From: Moniliophthora roreri
Lineage: Eukaryota; Basidiomycota; Agaricomycetes; Agaricales; Marasmiaceae
DNA: 64,000 nt
Assembly: GCA_001466705.2 (NCBI GenBank)
Contig: LATX02000078.1
Span: 682,001 to 746,000 of the forward strand
Direction of reading: 5' to 3'
The position numbers were made by a program, and so were the translations under genes. Under the pieces are notes generated by a model. The model ran no database searches. It saw only the letters and a program-made list of their open reading frames with translations, and had not been told where the DNA came from. Below, piece after piece: positions 11,699 to 23,203 of the stretch. Each line of letters begins with the position of its first letter. Position 1 is the first letter of the stretch.

Positions 11699-12794
11699 AT
11701 GATCCTCAAGCTGCTCTTCCTCCTGCTTTTCAGTGCATATGACGTCTTAGCGGCAGCCGGTCAGCTCCAAGAAATCGCCAACTTTGGACCCAATCCTACA
11801 GGAGTGAAGATGTTCCTTTACAAACCTGCAAAGCTCGCCAAGCCTCTACCACTCATCATTGGTATGCACTATTGCACCGGATCAGCCCAGGGATATTTCC
11901 AAGGTACGTTTGCAGTCCTGCAGGCTTGGACACACCCCTAATCTTTGTTGTTTATTATAGAAACTCAGTGGGCTGATGTCGCCGACCAGAAGGGCATGCT
12001 CATTATTTACCCTAGTGCTCCCGACCCGTCACGGTGAAGTTTTTTCTGGTTCAAATCTGAACCTCTGTTCAACTCCTCCCGTGAAACAGATGCTTCGATG
12101 TTCACTCCGAAGCTACACTGAAGCATGATCTCGGGGGCGACTCACTGGGCATAGCTTCTGTAGCTCGCTATGCTATCAAAACCTATGGTGTCGATCCCTC
12201 ACTCGTGTTCGCCGTTGGATCTTCGTCCGGTGCCATGATGGTCAACGTTCTTATGGGGGCGTACCCTGATATCTTCAAGGCTGGTTCCGCATTTTCCGGT
12301 GTCCCTTATGGCTGTTTCAAAGGCCCAGAGTTTTGGAATGTTCAATGTGGTAATGGACAGGCTATCAAGACGCCTCAGCAATGGGTAAGTATACCCCTAT
12401 CGAATGAAATGTCCTTTGGAAATTAATGTAAGCACCTATAGGGCGACCTAGTTCGCAGTGGATACCCAGGCTTCACCGGTACACGTCCTAAAATCCAGTT
12501 CTGGCATGGTAGCATGTTCGTATCCCCTCAGGCTCTTGTTCATTTGCGCTGGTTCTGACTTTGTAAAGCGACACTGCTGTTCGACCACCGAATTTCGACG
12601 AAGAAATTAAACAATGGACCAATGTCTTTGGTGTATCACAAACACCGACTAGCAACTCGACAAATAATCCACTTCCCGGATACTGGCGTGCATCCTTTGG
12701 TCCCCATGTAGAAGCCATTTGGGCTAATGGCGTAGGCCACACTGTCCCCGAGCGACCCGACGACGTTTTAGCTTGGTTCGGCCTTGCCAAATGA
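11699..12794 (+). CDS. Secreted CE1 acetylxylan/feruloyl esterase, no CBM
   Basis: Paralogue of the esterase at 8236. Five exons: 11699..11903, 11961..12033, 12090..12384, 12442..12515 and 12569..12794 (290 residues). The first four exons have exactly the same lengths as in the other copy (205, 73, 295 and 74 nt). It has a signal peptide ([18 protein letters not shown]), [13 protein letters not shown], the Ser elbow GSSSGAMM and the histidine motif GVGHTVPE. It stops right after the catalytic domain (AWFGLAK), so the linker and CBM1 are absent. The enzyme is expected to act on soluble or accessible xylan without cellulose targeting. ATG 11699 starts the signal peptide; an in-frame ATG at 11660 would add 13 polar residues ahead of it and is less likely, being only 18 bp after the TATA box. 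Confidence 0.93.
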
Positions 12795-13168
12795 TGTACT
12801 TTGGATCTCTATCGATTACGGCTGGTAGAAATAACCGAGTTTCACTGTTCAATGACTTTGTTTAGTGCGCAAATATAATAAGATATACCCTTTTTGAGTA
12901 ATCGGCCCCGGCTCTTCACTGCAGCCTCCCGAAGCTGCTGCATGGTCCTGCACGGTCACGACCCCCCCGCATTTCCAAGTCTGTATTACTCATGTAGGAA
13001 TGTCGGTGACGCGCAAAAAAAAAAAAAATGAAAGGAAGGATAATAACAGACCTGGATCAGGGTTCTGGACAGGAAGATATCAGGACATGTGTGAGTTCTG
13101 AAGGTACTGGCTCTCTCTGACCGTGTTCGACGAAGCTGTTGGACTTGGTGCCGATGACGCAGGCAGTA
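12795..13168. other. Intergenic between the second esterase and the MITE
   Basis: 3' flank of the esterase. It holds a 15-nt poly-A run near 13016 and no recognised gene. Confidence 0.5.
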
Positions 13169-13333
13169 CATCAGCAAAAACCATGCAGTGCTATAATGGG
13201 TTCCCCAGGGTTTATAATCAACCTGCAGGGTATTATGACCCTTAAAACCAGTCATAACCCCCACAAACCAGGCCACAACCAGGTTATAATCCCCCTGGAG
13301 CTAGGTTATAGCACTTTCTGGTTTTTGCTGATG
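13169..13333. mobile_element. 165-bp MITE with TA target-site duplication
   Basis: Terminal inverted repeats read CATCAGCAAAAACCA at both ends, and similarity continues inward through AGTGCTATAA. The element is flanked by TA at 13167-13168 and 13334-13335, as expected for Tc1/mariner-type insertion. It is too short to code for protein. The interior is rich in TTATAA and CCAGG words that partly repeat in inverted order. Confidence 0.8.
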
Positions 13334-13700
13334 TATGTATCGAAATTGGCTGTACACTAAACAGAGTTACTGAGCAGCGGAAATCCAAAAAAGTTTCTAC
13401 GATTGTAGTGCGACTCGTTCTGCCTTGTATCATGTTCAATGCGATATTGAATGATATGGACGTCTCCATTACAGCCTGAGCCACATTACTGAAACAGACC
13501 TTTGTTTCATACTTATACCGTGTTTACGATTTCCAGCATACATGTGAGCCATACAAAGTAGACGCTACGCAAGATTGGCAGAGATAATACAGATGCCTAC
13601 TTGATTATACAACACCTGAAAAGATTATAGAGATATCCGTAGCAGTGATGATCGTCGTCCAAAAAGTCTCAAATCAGAGCCTGCTCCAAAGATGCCACCT
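13334..13700. other. Intergenic, 3' flank of the Ser-rich protein gene
   Basis: Nothing recognised; presumably includes the 3' UTR of the minus-strand gene ending at 13701. Confidence 0.5.
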
Positions 13701-16020
13701 TCAGGCCGTAACACCTCCATTTCCAAACACCCCATAACTGCTTATCATGATGCCGACACCAACACCAACGCAGAACCCTACTCCAACCCCAGTAATAACA
13801 GTCGCCGTCAAGCTACCTCTCCGTATCTTTTCGCTACTTTCCTCGGTTTTTGCACGTCCAGCATCTCGACAGACGACAGCCATGATAGTTCGCCCTATTT
13901 TCGCTTTAAGTGGTCCTAGAAGGGACAAGGAGAACATGAGCAAGGATGGCAGATGCAATGGATCAAATGTCAAAGGCAAAGGTGGCTTCACAGAAGCTTT
14001 GGAGTTCGGTGAAAGAGGTGAAGAGCCTCGGCGGGAATGATGCAACCGAGGTGGAGACGGCTTTGTTGTCCTTGATTTGGTCTTTCGACGGTGCTGGTGC
14101 TTCGAATTGGGTGATAATAATAGAGATTTAGATGGAGTGCCGTCCGCGGGCAGTGCACGCTTGGGAGATCCTGGAGACATGAATGGTTGTGCGATGACAC
14201 TCTGAATGGAACTTCCATGCTTGCGATCCGCGGCTGAAGTCGGAGTCTGCGGCCCTCTTTCAGGCCTGATAGTGGCCGAGACTGGCTGAGGTGAACCCAC
14301 TCCTCGCTCGGCTGTCCTTGTGATTTCTGGCTCTGATTCTTCTGATCCAGGTAGAACGGAAGAAGATGTAGGTGATCCTGGAGGCACTGTGAACTGCGAA
14401 GATTCTAGTGACGACGGTGGATGAATAGTTTGGGAAAGGCCTTCGTCAGTGTCCTGACGTGACTTGTTACCATACTTATGCTCCGTGCGGCCGTTGTCAC
14501 CAGTTTCGGTATTGCAGAGGGGTAAAGGAAGGTCGTCATGTTCCTCATGGTCATTAGAGTCAGAAGGGGAGGTTTCCTCAAACTCCATTAAATCCGCATC
14601 CCCAGCCTCTCTCTCCATCTCCTGGAGTCGCACTGAAACATCACTGGACAGCTGTTCTTCCCATCTACCTTGCCACTCTTTCTCCCATTCTGCTTTACTC
14701 CATGTCATAGCTTTACTGATAGCAGTGGATTGAGTGACAGTGAGGTTTCGATCTCTTGATCGAGCCTTTTCTGTGGTCCGGCCGTTCCAAATTTTCCTTG
14801 CGACACCTTCAACTCGTGACCACCGCAGGAATTTCTCCGAGGCCTCGCTTCTGATGGTGGCGAGGGTATCCGGGGAACGAAAGAGACCGTGACGAAGAGC
14901 CAGCGGTGTAAGTGGGCGGAAGGATGACAATGAATTCTTGTTAGCCCCCGTGGAGATGTATGACGAAGGGCTGTGGGCTCTTGAAGGTACTGATGTAAGG
15001 GAAAATGAAGAAGATGGTATGCAGATGACTGGAATTTGGGAAGAGAGAGTGTCGACGAGCTGTTCTTCGAGGGATGTTGGCGAAGATTGGATCAGAATGA
15101 CTAGAACCGTGTATAACGGACTCGATGGTGCTGAGATCAAACTGGCTAGCATTGGAACGGCATCCGGACTAGAGACCAACGCTTTCTCCCCGAGAACACT
15201 GGATAGATTGTGAAACGGCTCCTGAATGATGCTCTTTAACATATCTGTGAGTCGAGTAACCTGTTCGTAACATTAGATTGGTGGATAGTAGTCTTATCAC
15301 AAAACTACTTACATCCTCGTAAACGCTGTCATCGACCTCATAGATCTGAATGTTCCTCGCGGGCTCGAATTTCTCGAGTCCGTGGGCATCCCTGTGCTCT
15401 ACCCAGTCGGTAGAAGCACGTAGAACCCGGAGAGCAGATTCATCAATGTCTTCCCATTGTTCCGCAGTCTCAACCACGTCTTCGTTATCTTCAAGAAGCA
15501 TGCGAGCTAATCTCGACGTCTTGAGACTGCTCGCCGCAGCCCTCTCTCTTCTGCAGCCGCCGCCACTCCCTCCACCACCACCGCCGTCCACAATGATCAT
15601 CCTGAGCTCTCCCAACGTCTTCCCGAATGCAGTCGGCCGTTTGACAGCATCTGGTAGAGTTAATGATGGAATGATTAACCCTGGTCCTTGCCCCGCACGT
15701 CCTGAGGCACCGCTGCTGGAGTGATCTCCCTCATCATGAGAATGGGCTGGAGGGCTGACTGCAGCCGAGCTGAAGAAGAAGGACGATGAAACTGATGGAA
15801 ATGATGAGACAGAGTCCGAGTATGGGCTGTCTGGCGGTGAGGGGAGCCCATGGCTTGATCGTGGGGAAGACGGCTGAGAATGCGATGAGAGCGGTGGTGT
15901 CGTGGTCGTCGAGGACGTTGAGCTCGGTTCTAACGGAGAAGTGTCATCCTGGGACATGATGGTGGTGCAATGAATAGAACGGACAGTCTCCGCGCTCGTA
16001 CTGCAATCCATGGTATCCAT
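13701..16020 (-). CDS. Uncharacterised large Ser/Pro-rich protein with C-terminal membrane segment
   Basis: Two exons, 16020..15313 and 15260..13701, joined in phase 0 (GT-AG), give about 755 residues. I do not recognise the family with confidence. Residues 1-110 are Ser/Pro/Thr-rich. A conserved-looking block follows (TAFGKTLGELRMIIVDG, then a poly-Gly insert, LARMLLEDNEDVVE, STDWVEHRDAHGLEKFEP, ARNIQIYEVDDSVYED). Next comes TVLVILIQSSPTSLEEQL and PVICIPSS, which alternate strand-like and helix-like segments as in a degenerate P-loop fold. A clear Walker A is absent. A long acidic/Ser-rich stretch leads to a hydrophobic C-terminus, ending in a Gly/Val-repeat helix (VGVGFCVGVGVGIMI). It may be a tail-anchored membrane protein. 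ATG 15957 is a possible alternative start. Confidence 0.7.
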
Positions 16021-16129
16021 TTCAGGGAGGGACGACTAATGAAGCGATTTGCAATTACACACGATGATGGTACAACGTGGGAGATAAGATCAATAACAAA
16101 TACATAATCTAATCTAATCTCGTACACTA

Positions 16130-19100
16130 TCACCCTACCTCACCTTCTTCTTCTTCAGGTATCGCTGTTGTCGCAGCAGAATTCGCAAGTCGTACATTGA
16201 CCCATTCCACGGCGTCCAAGTCCTTCTCCAGGTCAACTGGCTCTTCCTCTTCCTGGTCTCCGTTCATTTCCATCATGTCCATGCCATATAGCTGCCGCGT
16301 GTTTGACTTTCCGAGCTCGCTTATGTCCATCCGAAGCCTCAATTTCCTGACCTCTTTCCGTAGCCTCTCAATCTCTTCATCTCTTCGTTCCACTCTCCCT
16401 TTCAACACCCGTATATATTCGTTTCCGCAAATTAATAGCTGCAACTTGCTGACACCTTTATTGGGTCCTTCGCCTCCAGCTTTTGGCGGTCCTCGTGGCG
16501 GTAGTGCACCAGGTAACATTGATGCCCTCGCGGCAGCAACGACACCCGCAACAAATCCACCGCCAACGACAGTGTCATCAGCATTGAACTTGTCATCAGA
16601 AGGTAAGGGTATAGGAGGTAGTAATCCTCGGAGGTCGTCGAAGGTGGTTTTGAGAGAATCCCGACGTTTTTGCTCTGCTGCCTTGTGAGAGGTTTTGCGT
16701 ACTGCTGGAGCGGCGTTCATGGCGAAGGCTGTAGCACCAACCGCGGGGGACGATGATGTTGTCGGTGTAATAACAGGACTATCTGAAGCTGTCGTGGTTC
16801 CCGCCGTTTGTGCAAGGTCAACACGAAAGAAACACGGGGAAACTAGATGGAAGGGTCTCACCTGGTAAAATCGCCTTCAAGCTTGGACTAGCAGCTACGG
16901 CGGTAGCACCTTTCCCTCTTGTGGATTTCCTTGTCGCCGCTGCACCTGCATTCGTCACAGCTCCACTGGGGCTTCCTTCAGCATTTCCTTTGGCCTTTGT
17001 CTTGGCTTTTCTACCAGTTGCCGCTGCAGGAGTCGAGCTTCCGGTGGTGAGAGCGACCGAGGTAGAAGCGGATGCGGTGGAGTTGTTTACGTTGGATGTA
17101 ACTCGTGGCGTGGCCTGCGCACTCGTGGAGGCATCTATATTTCCAGCACCTCCACTCGAGCTAGCGCCAGGAGTAAATCCCCCAAACGTACCACTACTCA
17201 TGCCTATACCCACACCACCTCTCCCTACACCCAAATTCATGATGCTGGCCGGTGTAACTGGCATCAGCGGTGGTGTCATACCACCTTGCTCGTATTGGGA
17301 CTGCATCTGGTGACGATGCTGTTGATGCATTCCACCAAAGTTGAAGTCTTCCAATGACGAGCCAAAGTCCATATTGACGTCCATTCCATCTGTAGCGCCA
17401 GGAGTATTCGATCCAGAATGGATGTTCATCCCAAATGTGTTCGAGGACGAAGAAGTATTTGATGAAGGCCCAGTGTTTGATCCGCTAGTGTTGGCACTGG
17501 CGGGTGCCGCAGGAGGTGGCATCGAAAGCGTTAAGTCGACAGGCGAGGGCGAGTCTTGCACAATTTCATTGAAATTCATGCTACTCGTAGTGCCGCTGTG
17601 TCCACTGCCACTACCACTACTGCTTCCGCCACCGGCGCCACCACTAACAGGCGACGGCGTAGATCCGCTTTGCTTGGTAGCCGCAGCCAAACTATCTTTC
17701 CGTGACCTCGGTCCAGAAGAAGTCGATATCGTGCCCTTTAGTAGAGGTGTCGAGTTAACCGACCTGGAACCGCGTGCGACCGAATTTCTCCTCGAAGAGG
17801 ATGAATTGTTACTGCTGTTATTCGCTGAATATATATCGGAGGGAGAGGTTCCCGAAGAGGAACTGGGTATTGTAGCCCTAACGGCAGGACTTTGTCGAGT
17901 TTTCCTGGAATATTCTTCCATCATCATATCATTACTAGGAGATGCCGTTCGTTTGTTCGACGTGCCGCTAGACCCCGTCGCGCTTAAGAACGGGGACGAG
18001 GTTGAGTGATTCTGACGAGAATGGTGTTGATGTTGGGGGTGATGATATCCATGGACTCTGTTTCCGCTCCCTACGTCAGCGCCTAACCATGGACTTGTCA
18101 ACGGCGAGATATCAAAATCTAGCTCGTTATTCGAATGACGGGGTTGCGAGAATGCGATATGAGCAGGGGCAGAGCTCGTGCCGCGATGGTGAATTGAATT
18201 GTTCTCGTTATCATTAGAGGATGAGCGCGTGTTATTGTTGGAGAATCGACTTGATAGGGGGGCCAGCCCATCCAGAGGTATGTCACCTCCAGAACCAGGG
18301 TCATGAGGCGCAAAGACAGGTGTATGAGTAAGAGAATGAGGGTTGGAGTGAGAGTGGGAATGGGAGTGGGGGTGTCCGTGCGATACGTGGGACGGAGCGG
18401 AGTGTGATGAGGCAGAAGCAAAGGAATTATGATGCGAGCTTGTGGACGAGGTATTGGAAAGATCGCTGAGATCGGCATAATTAAGTAGCATCGGGGAGAC
18501 GAATTCGACCGGGTGATTCGAAGCTCTGAGTTCGGTTGATGAGCCTATACGAAGAATGTAAAAAGAAGTTTAATTCGATTAAAACAATGCGGAATTGTGA
18601 CATGAGTGAGTTGATAATTCTTGAACGAATTTTAAGACTCACCAGGGGTAGGTAACCCGTGAAACGCCCTTGCCTGATTTTGGTTTTGAGATTGTGCGTT
18701 AGAGCCATCTCCGCTATGGTTCATCCCCATTATCGCTCCACTGCTGATGAGGGCCATCTATGTGTGAGAGAGAAAAAAGGGCAAAAGGATTCAGTAGAAG
18801 TTGAACACTTGAGCTACGCTGGATGCACCTGCTGTTGGAAAATCTGGGCCTGTAGATGCTGCAGTTGCTGCAATTGAGCGAGCCTGAATTGCTCAAGAAT
18901 GATTTGTTGGCTAACATTGCCAGGTCCCCCAGAGTTTGATCGTGTATTCGAGTTGCTTGATGCCTGAGGGGTTGTAGATCCCTCGTTCATGCTATTCGGG
19001 ACGAAGTTGGTGTTCAAGGCGTCAAGATTCATCAACAATTGTGGATTGAGTGCACCACCGAACCCCGCTAACCCAGTTAAACTTGCTAATCCCTGCAAAT

Positions 19101-19533
19101 TCGGTAAACCCATCTGTGCTGCTGAACCTGAATTCAAGGGGTTGGTGCTGCTGCTGTTCTTGTTCCCGAAACCGGTGAACATGTTGGAGGTGCCGGTGGT
19201 TCGACCGCTTCCCTCCTGAGGTACTGAACCATTATTGTTTACGTTTGGACCCTGGGACGTAGAAGAAGCAACTGGGCTAGGCTGATTAAGGTCCATTGCA
19301 GACATGGTGATGGCGGATACTGGGGAAATAGGAGAAACAGGATCAGAGCCTGCGTCGGCCGACATGGACGATATTGCGGCGTTGAGAGACTCTATGTCGA
19401 TGGTGGAGGAAGAATAAGTCCCAGGATTCCCTGACAAGGGCATGGGAAAAAAAGAGACTAGATAGTCCTTTTGTCCGTCATGAGGCGGATCCTGATGATT
19501 TTCCTGTGATGCTTTCAGCGCATTCCCGAGCAT
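16130..19533 (-). CDS. Large bHLH transcription factor with an expanded loop
   Basis: Four exons (19533..18829, 18757..18643, 18544..16862, 16782..16130) sum to an exact 1051-codon frame plus stop. The N-terminal third is Asn/Ser/Gln-rich (QLQQLQHLQAQIFQQQ), typical of activation domains. The centre is very low in complexity (His/Ser, Ser/Gly runs) with basic patches such as GRKAKTKAKG. The bHLH lies in the last exon: basic region and helix 1 RKTSHKAAEQKRRDSLKTTF (from about 16699). A loop of about 50 residues follows, then helix 2 from about 16453 (VSKLQLLICGNEYIRVLKGR), continuing as a leucine-zipper-like coil (EEIERLRKEVRKLRLRM) and ending in an acidic tail. The nuclear role is inferred. 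His and Arg of the basic region fit E-box binding. The first in-frame ATG is 19533; 19443 is an alternative. Confidence 0.88.
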
Positions 19534-20856
19534 TCTCAAATCCTCAGAAGGATCTGAAGAGGACGTGTGCAGAAAAGACACAATGGAAGAGGTGAAAATA
19601 GTCAAGAGAAAAAAAAAAAAAGTTTCTTTTTCCTGCTCTCCCGTTCGGAATCTACGCTATTAAGTATATATGGGAATCGATCCGTCAACAGATTTATCCG
19701 GAAGTAAAGCCTAAAGACCAAAGGACCTGACCAGAGGATCTAGAAATCCACACTTGGGTCTACTCGAATCAACGAACCTGCATGGAACGTTGTTACTTAC
19801 CGCGCGCTGGTGCAGGGTCTGGCATCTGTTCTCCTGAAACTTGACTGTTCGGCGACGACGGCAATACTGGTCGCATTGGGAGCGCCATCAAAAGCCGTGT
19901 GAATCATTTATCTCTTCTCCAGTCTCCCGAAGCATAGTGTCGGGCTAGACACTGTCACCTGAGCACCTGAGCCTGAAAGGCTTACCCAGGCGGGAGTGCT
20001 GAAATAGATGACAGGGCACTTCGGCTGCCCGGAACGATGAGTCTGCAGGTGACACTGACAGATTGGCAAACCTTATAGCTGCCGTCAGGGTCAGGGCTCT
20101 ACGCGTGTTGTAGGAAACCCAATCCCGAACCTTCTGTCGGAAACAGCCCTCGCTGCTAGAGCGAAACAGCAGCGGCATTTGTGAATGCCCTGCACGAGGT
20201 GTTGAACAGGGGCAAGGTTCGGGGTTTTGGAGAGTTAGTGCTATAGCAGCTTTAATTTTCGTACCTTTTTACCGGCAGCCGTGTAGTAGGCTATACGAAC
20301 AAGTGACTGCGTGGTGCGTCGACTACTTTATTAGTTGACTGACTTCAAGATGAAGACTTCGGCGCCTCAGCCGATATCGGCATAGAGACATCGGAACGCG
20401 AAAGTAGCGAAAAAGGATGAATTAATGTAAGTTCTTCTGAGCACTTTTCAGAACACAGACCACTAGAAATCAAGGAGTCAGCCCGACCTATACGACATCA
20501 AGAAAATTGTGGCGGCTAACGTACCTGTAATAGACCCCTTTCTAGTCGCTAATCGTTTACTTTCCTTTTCCCTAGCATACGAGGGTGCACTCTATCGGCC
20601 AAGTATCCACAAGGAGAGGATATACAGCCAACGGCAGATGGGTGTTGGTTGGTAAGAATTCAGACCTTTTTATATTTCAACCACCATCTCAACGAGACAC
20701 GTCGCGCCTCGTACCGTTCAGTCTCTTTTCTTGGGACTCACACCAAGTTCTTGAGACTCTGGGAGCCCAGTTTATCTCGATGGCCGGTGAGTGACTGTAT
20801 AATAGTAGGTATTTCAGGGGACTCATCTACTTGAGTAGACGCTGAATCTCAAACTG
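19534..20856. other. Divergent intergenic region between the bHLH gene and the first F-box gene
   Basis: About 1.3 kb holding the two divergent promoters and presumed 5' UTRs. A 13-nt A-run lies near 19609. No other gene was recognised; small open frames at 20585-20834 look fortuitous. Confidence 0.5.
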
Positions 20857-22998
20857 ATGAACAAACTCAAAATCGTGTCAAACTCTGGGATTCACCCCCC
20901 AGAACCGACGGGAAATGCATTTCAAACGACATCTTTGCTATCTTTTCCCCTTGATCTCGTTTTCTTGGTGCGTTTTCCGTTCTTATTTAACCACGAACAC
21001 TTATGACCGTGCGCCAATGGACAGATTTGCGACCATCTTCCTGCAAAATCGTTGTTGGTACTCATGAGGATCAACAAGCTTCTCAGAAATACTCTTCAAT
21101 CGCAAAATGCCATCTCAGTCTGGAAATTCTTACGAAGAACTTTTGATGCACCCGAGCCTTTACCAGGGATGTCGGAACCGGAGTGGGCTGGGTTATTATT
21201 TAGTGAATCCCACTGCCAGGTGAGGATGAACGACACCCCTCAAGCTAGTGCTAACTTGAATTCGTTAGGTCTGCGGTGTAAGGGGCGTACCGGGGATAAA
21301 TTTTGTCCTAAGAAAACGTATATGTCTTGCCCGTGTTAAGAAGAACTAGGCCCGTTTCTTTTAACCCATGCTTATGACGTTTGATTTTGGACAGTGATAT
21401 TGCTCGGGGTTCGCTCAGATGTGAATATCCCAAAGCGGGCACAGTTGTCTTGGACTTGATCAAGCCGAGTCATAGTGAGTTGGACGCGATCATGTGGTAC
21501 ACGAATGATTTTCTGACCCACTTCTGACGTTAGGCGGCCGTGGAAAGTTCCGTAACCAATATTACAGTCGCGAGGAGGTTGAGAAGGTCATTGCAGAACT
21601 TGCACTGTGTAAAGAGCGCAAGGCAGAAATCAAAACCCTCTCTGCGGTGAGCTGCGACAATCATGAATTGTAAACCTTTCTCTGACTTGATAAACTCAAC
21701 AGCATATACTGTATTGCGAGGCATGGATGGAGCAAGATCGTCAGAGACGCGTAAATGAACTAAACGAATTACGCCAGTCACGGCTGGATGCGTAAGCCAC
21801 CATCCATGTTGCTAGCATCACTTTGCTGAATTTGGACTTAGGATTATCGACCATTTACGCGTACTTGGGTACTCGGATGACGACTTCTCCGAGGTATGCA
21901 ATCTATCATGTGCACGAAGTATATCGCCACTCACAAACCCAAGGTATGTCCATCTCTCATTCGTAAATTTCTATTGAAATGATACCAAGACTCTCCGCAG
22001 GTTGGGGTCAAATCAAATCTGGCGTTCTCGCATGCGTTCATGAACGTCGTACAAAGGCATTGATTCACGACCAGAACGCTATCTTGACTGCGCGTCGTAA
22101 AGCCTTCGATCGTCTTTATAGTGACTTCAAGAAGACCCTTGAACCACTTGCATGGCAAATGTTTCCGAGGAACGAAGTTCTATATCTACTTCCCACCATC
22201 AACAAGTTACTGGTTTCCCCAGATGATACATCGGTAACAGACGAGGACTTCCGTCATGGCCTTCGTACTATACCGGAAGAAGTATCTTTGTGGATCAATA
22301 TCTGCAGTTCCCTTTTGTCAAACATGGAGGCAGGGGCCCGCGATTGGATGCTTCGAGCTGGGAACGAAAGATTCCTTCTGGCTGATGTTTTCCCGCCGCC
22401 TATCGCGAACACACTGTCCCTTGCCACCACCATCTTTCAATGCCAGCGCTGTCACTTTGCAGCGACTGACATCGCAACTGCCATTCGCCACATAAACAGT
22501 ACTTTTTGTCCATCATTTCATCTGTGCTCGACCACCAGTTTCAAAACATTTGGTAACGATATCTGGACTCGACCCCGATACGGCCACTCCGGATCGAATG
22601 GACGAGATAGGCACATTCTATGCTTGTCTGGGCGACGACATACATCTCAGTTTCTCATACGTCGGTACCTGGAGAGAATGTGTATGTCTTCATTCTTATA
22701 TACGGTTCTTCCACTTACGACGGTCACGTAGATCCGATCACACCAGTTCTCCGATTGTTCACAACTCCCCCGGTTCCAAAAACTCAACCGTAGCCCAAGT
22801 AACGACGCTCGTGTATGCTGGACATGCAATCGTTGTGACAAGTGCGCAGAGGTGTTCGCTACCAGAGCCCAGATTATCGAACATCTTTTTACCGAGTGAG
22901 CAGCTTTCAAAAGCCATTCAACCCTCAAACTGACTCCTCTTTGTAGGCACAAGGTATCAAAACCTCATGTTCCTTGGGACTTCTATGCCGGATACTGA
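20857..22998 (+). CDS. F-box protein with zinc-finger motifs, plus-strand copy (probably decaying)
   Basis: F-box adaptor type expected to dock on Skp1 of an SCF ubiquitin ligase. From ATG 20857 the N-terminus leads to an F-box split by an intron (FPLDLVFL / ICDHLPAKSLLVLMRINKLL). Next come SVWKFLRRTF, MSEPEWAGLLF and a zinc-knuckle region (HCQVCG, RICLARV). Middle exons carry EYPKAGTVVLDLI, REEVEKVIAELALCKERKAE and HLRVLGYSDDDFSE. A long exon from about 22009 has ARRKAFDRLYSDFKKTL and finger-like CQRCHFAATDIATAIRHINS. The C-terminal finger is CNRCDKCAEVFATRAQIIEH, ending VPWDFYAGY. Three faults show against the minus-strand paralogue: the donor after AAGAA reads CT instead of GT, the knuckle's last Cys is Arg, and a finger Cys is Asp. 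Without a rescue splice it stops after about 125 residues. Confidence 0.75.
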
Positions 22999-23203
22999 GT
23001 CGATGAACGGTAAATACTTGAATTTTCTTGCCCGGCAATGTGACAACTTTCTTGTAACATCTCTTGTAATTTCGCGTGTACAGTACATGTTTCTTGTCGA
23101 TCGACTATGCACTCGTTCGTATTCGGAGAATACATTCCCTGAACCGTGTATAGACCCAAGAAATATTTCACATTATATAATATATTATGTAGTAGCTTCT
23201 TCG
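22999..23203. other. Tail-to-tail gap between the two F-box paralogues
   Basis: Only 205 bp separate the two convergent stops, so the 3' ends probably overlap or nearly so. AT-rich, no gene. Confidence 0.6.

Noticed and set aside
13747..14040. Plus-strand open frame rich in Pro/Thr (PTPTPTQNPTPTPV)
   Set aside because: It is the complement of the Gly/Val-rich C-terminus of the minus-strand gene; low-complexity shadow.
17341..18009. Long plus-strand open frame (222 codons) inside the bHLH gene
   Set aside because: Antisense to a Ser-rich coding exon; Ser codons read backwards leave few stops. No motif or splice support.
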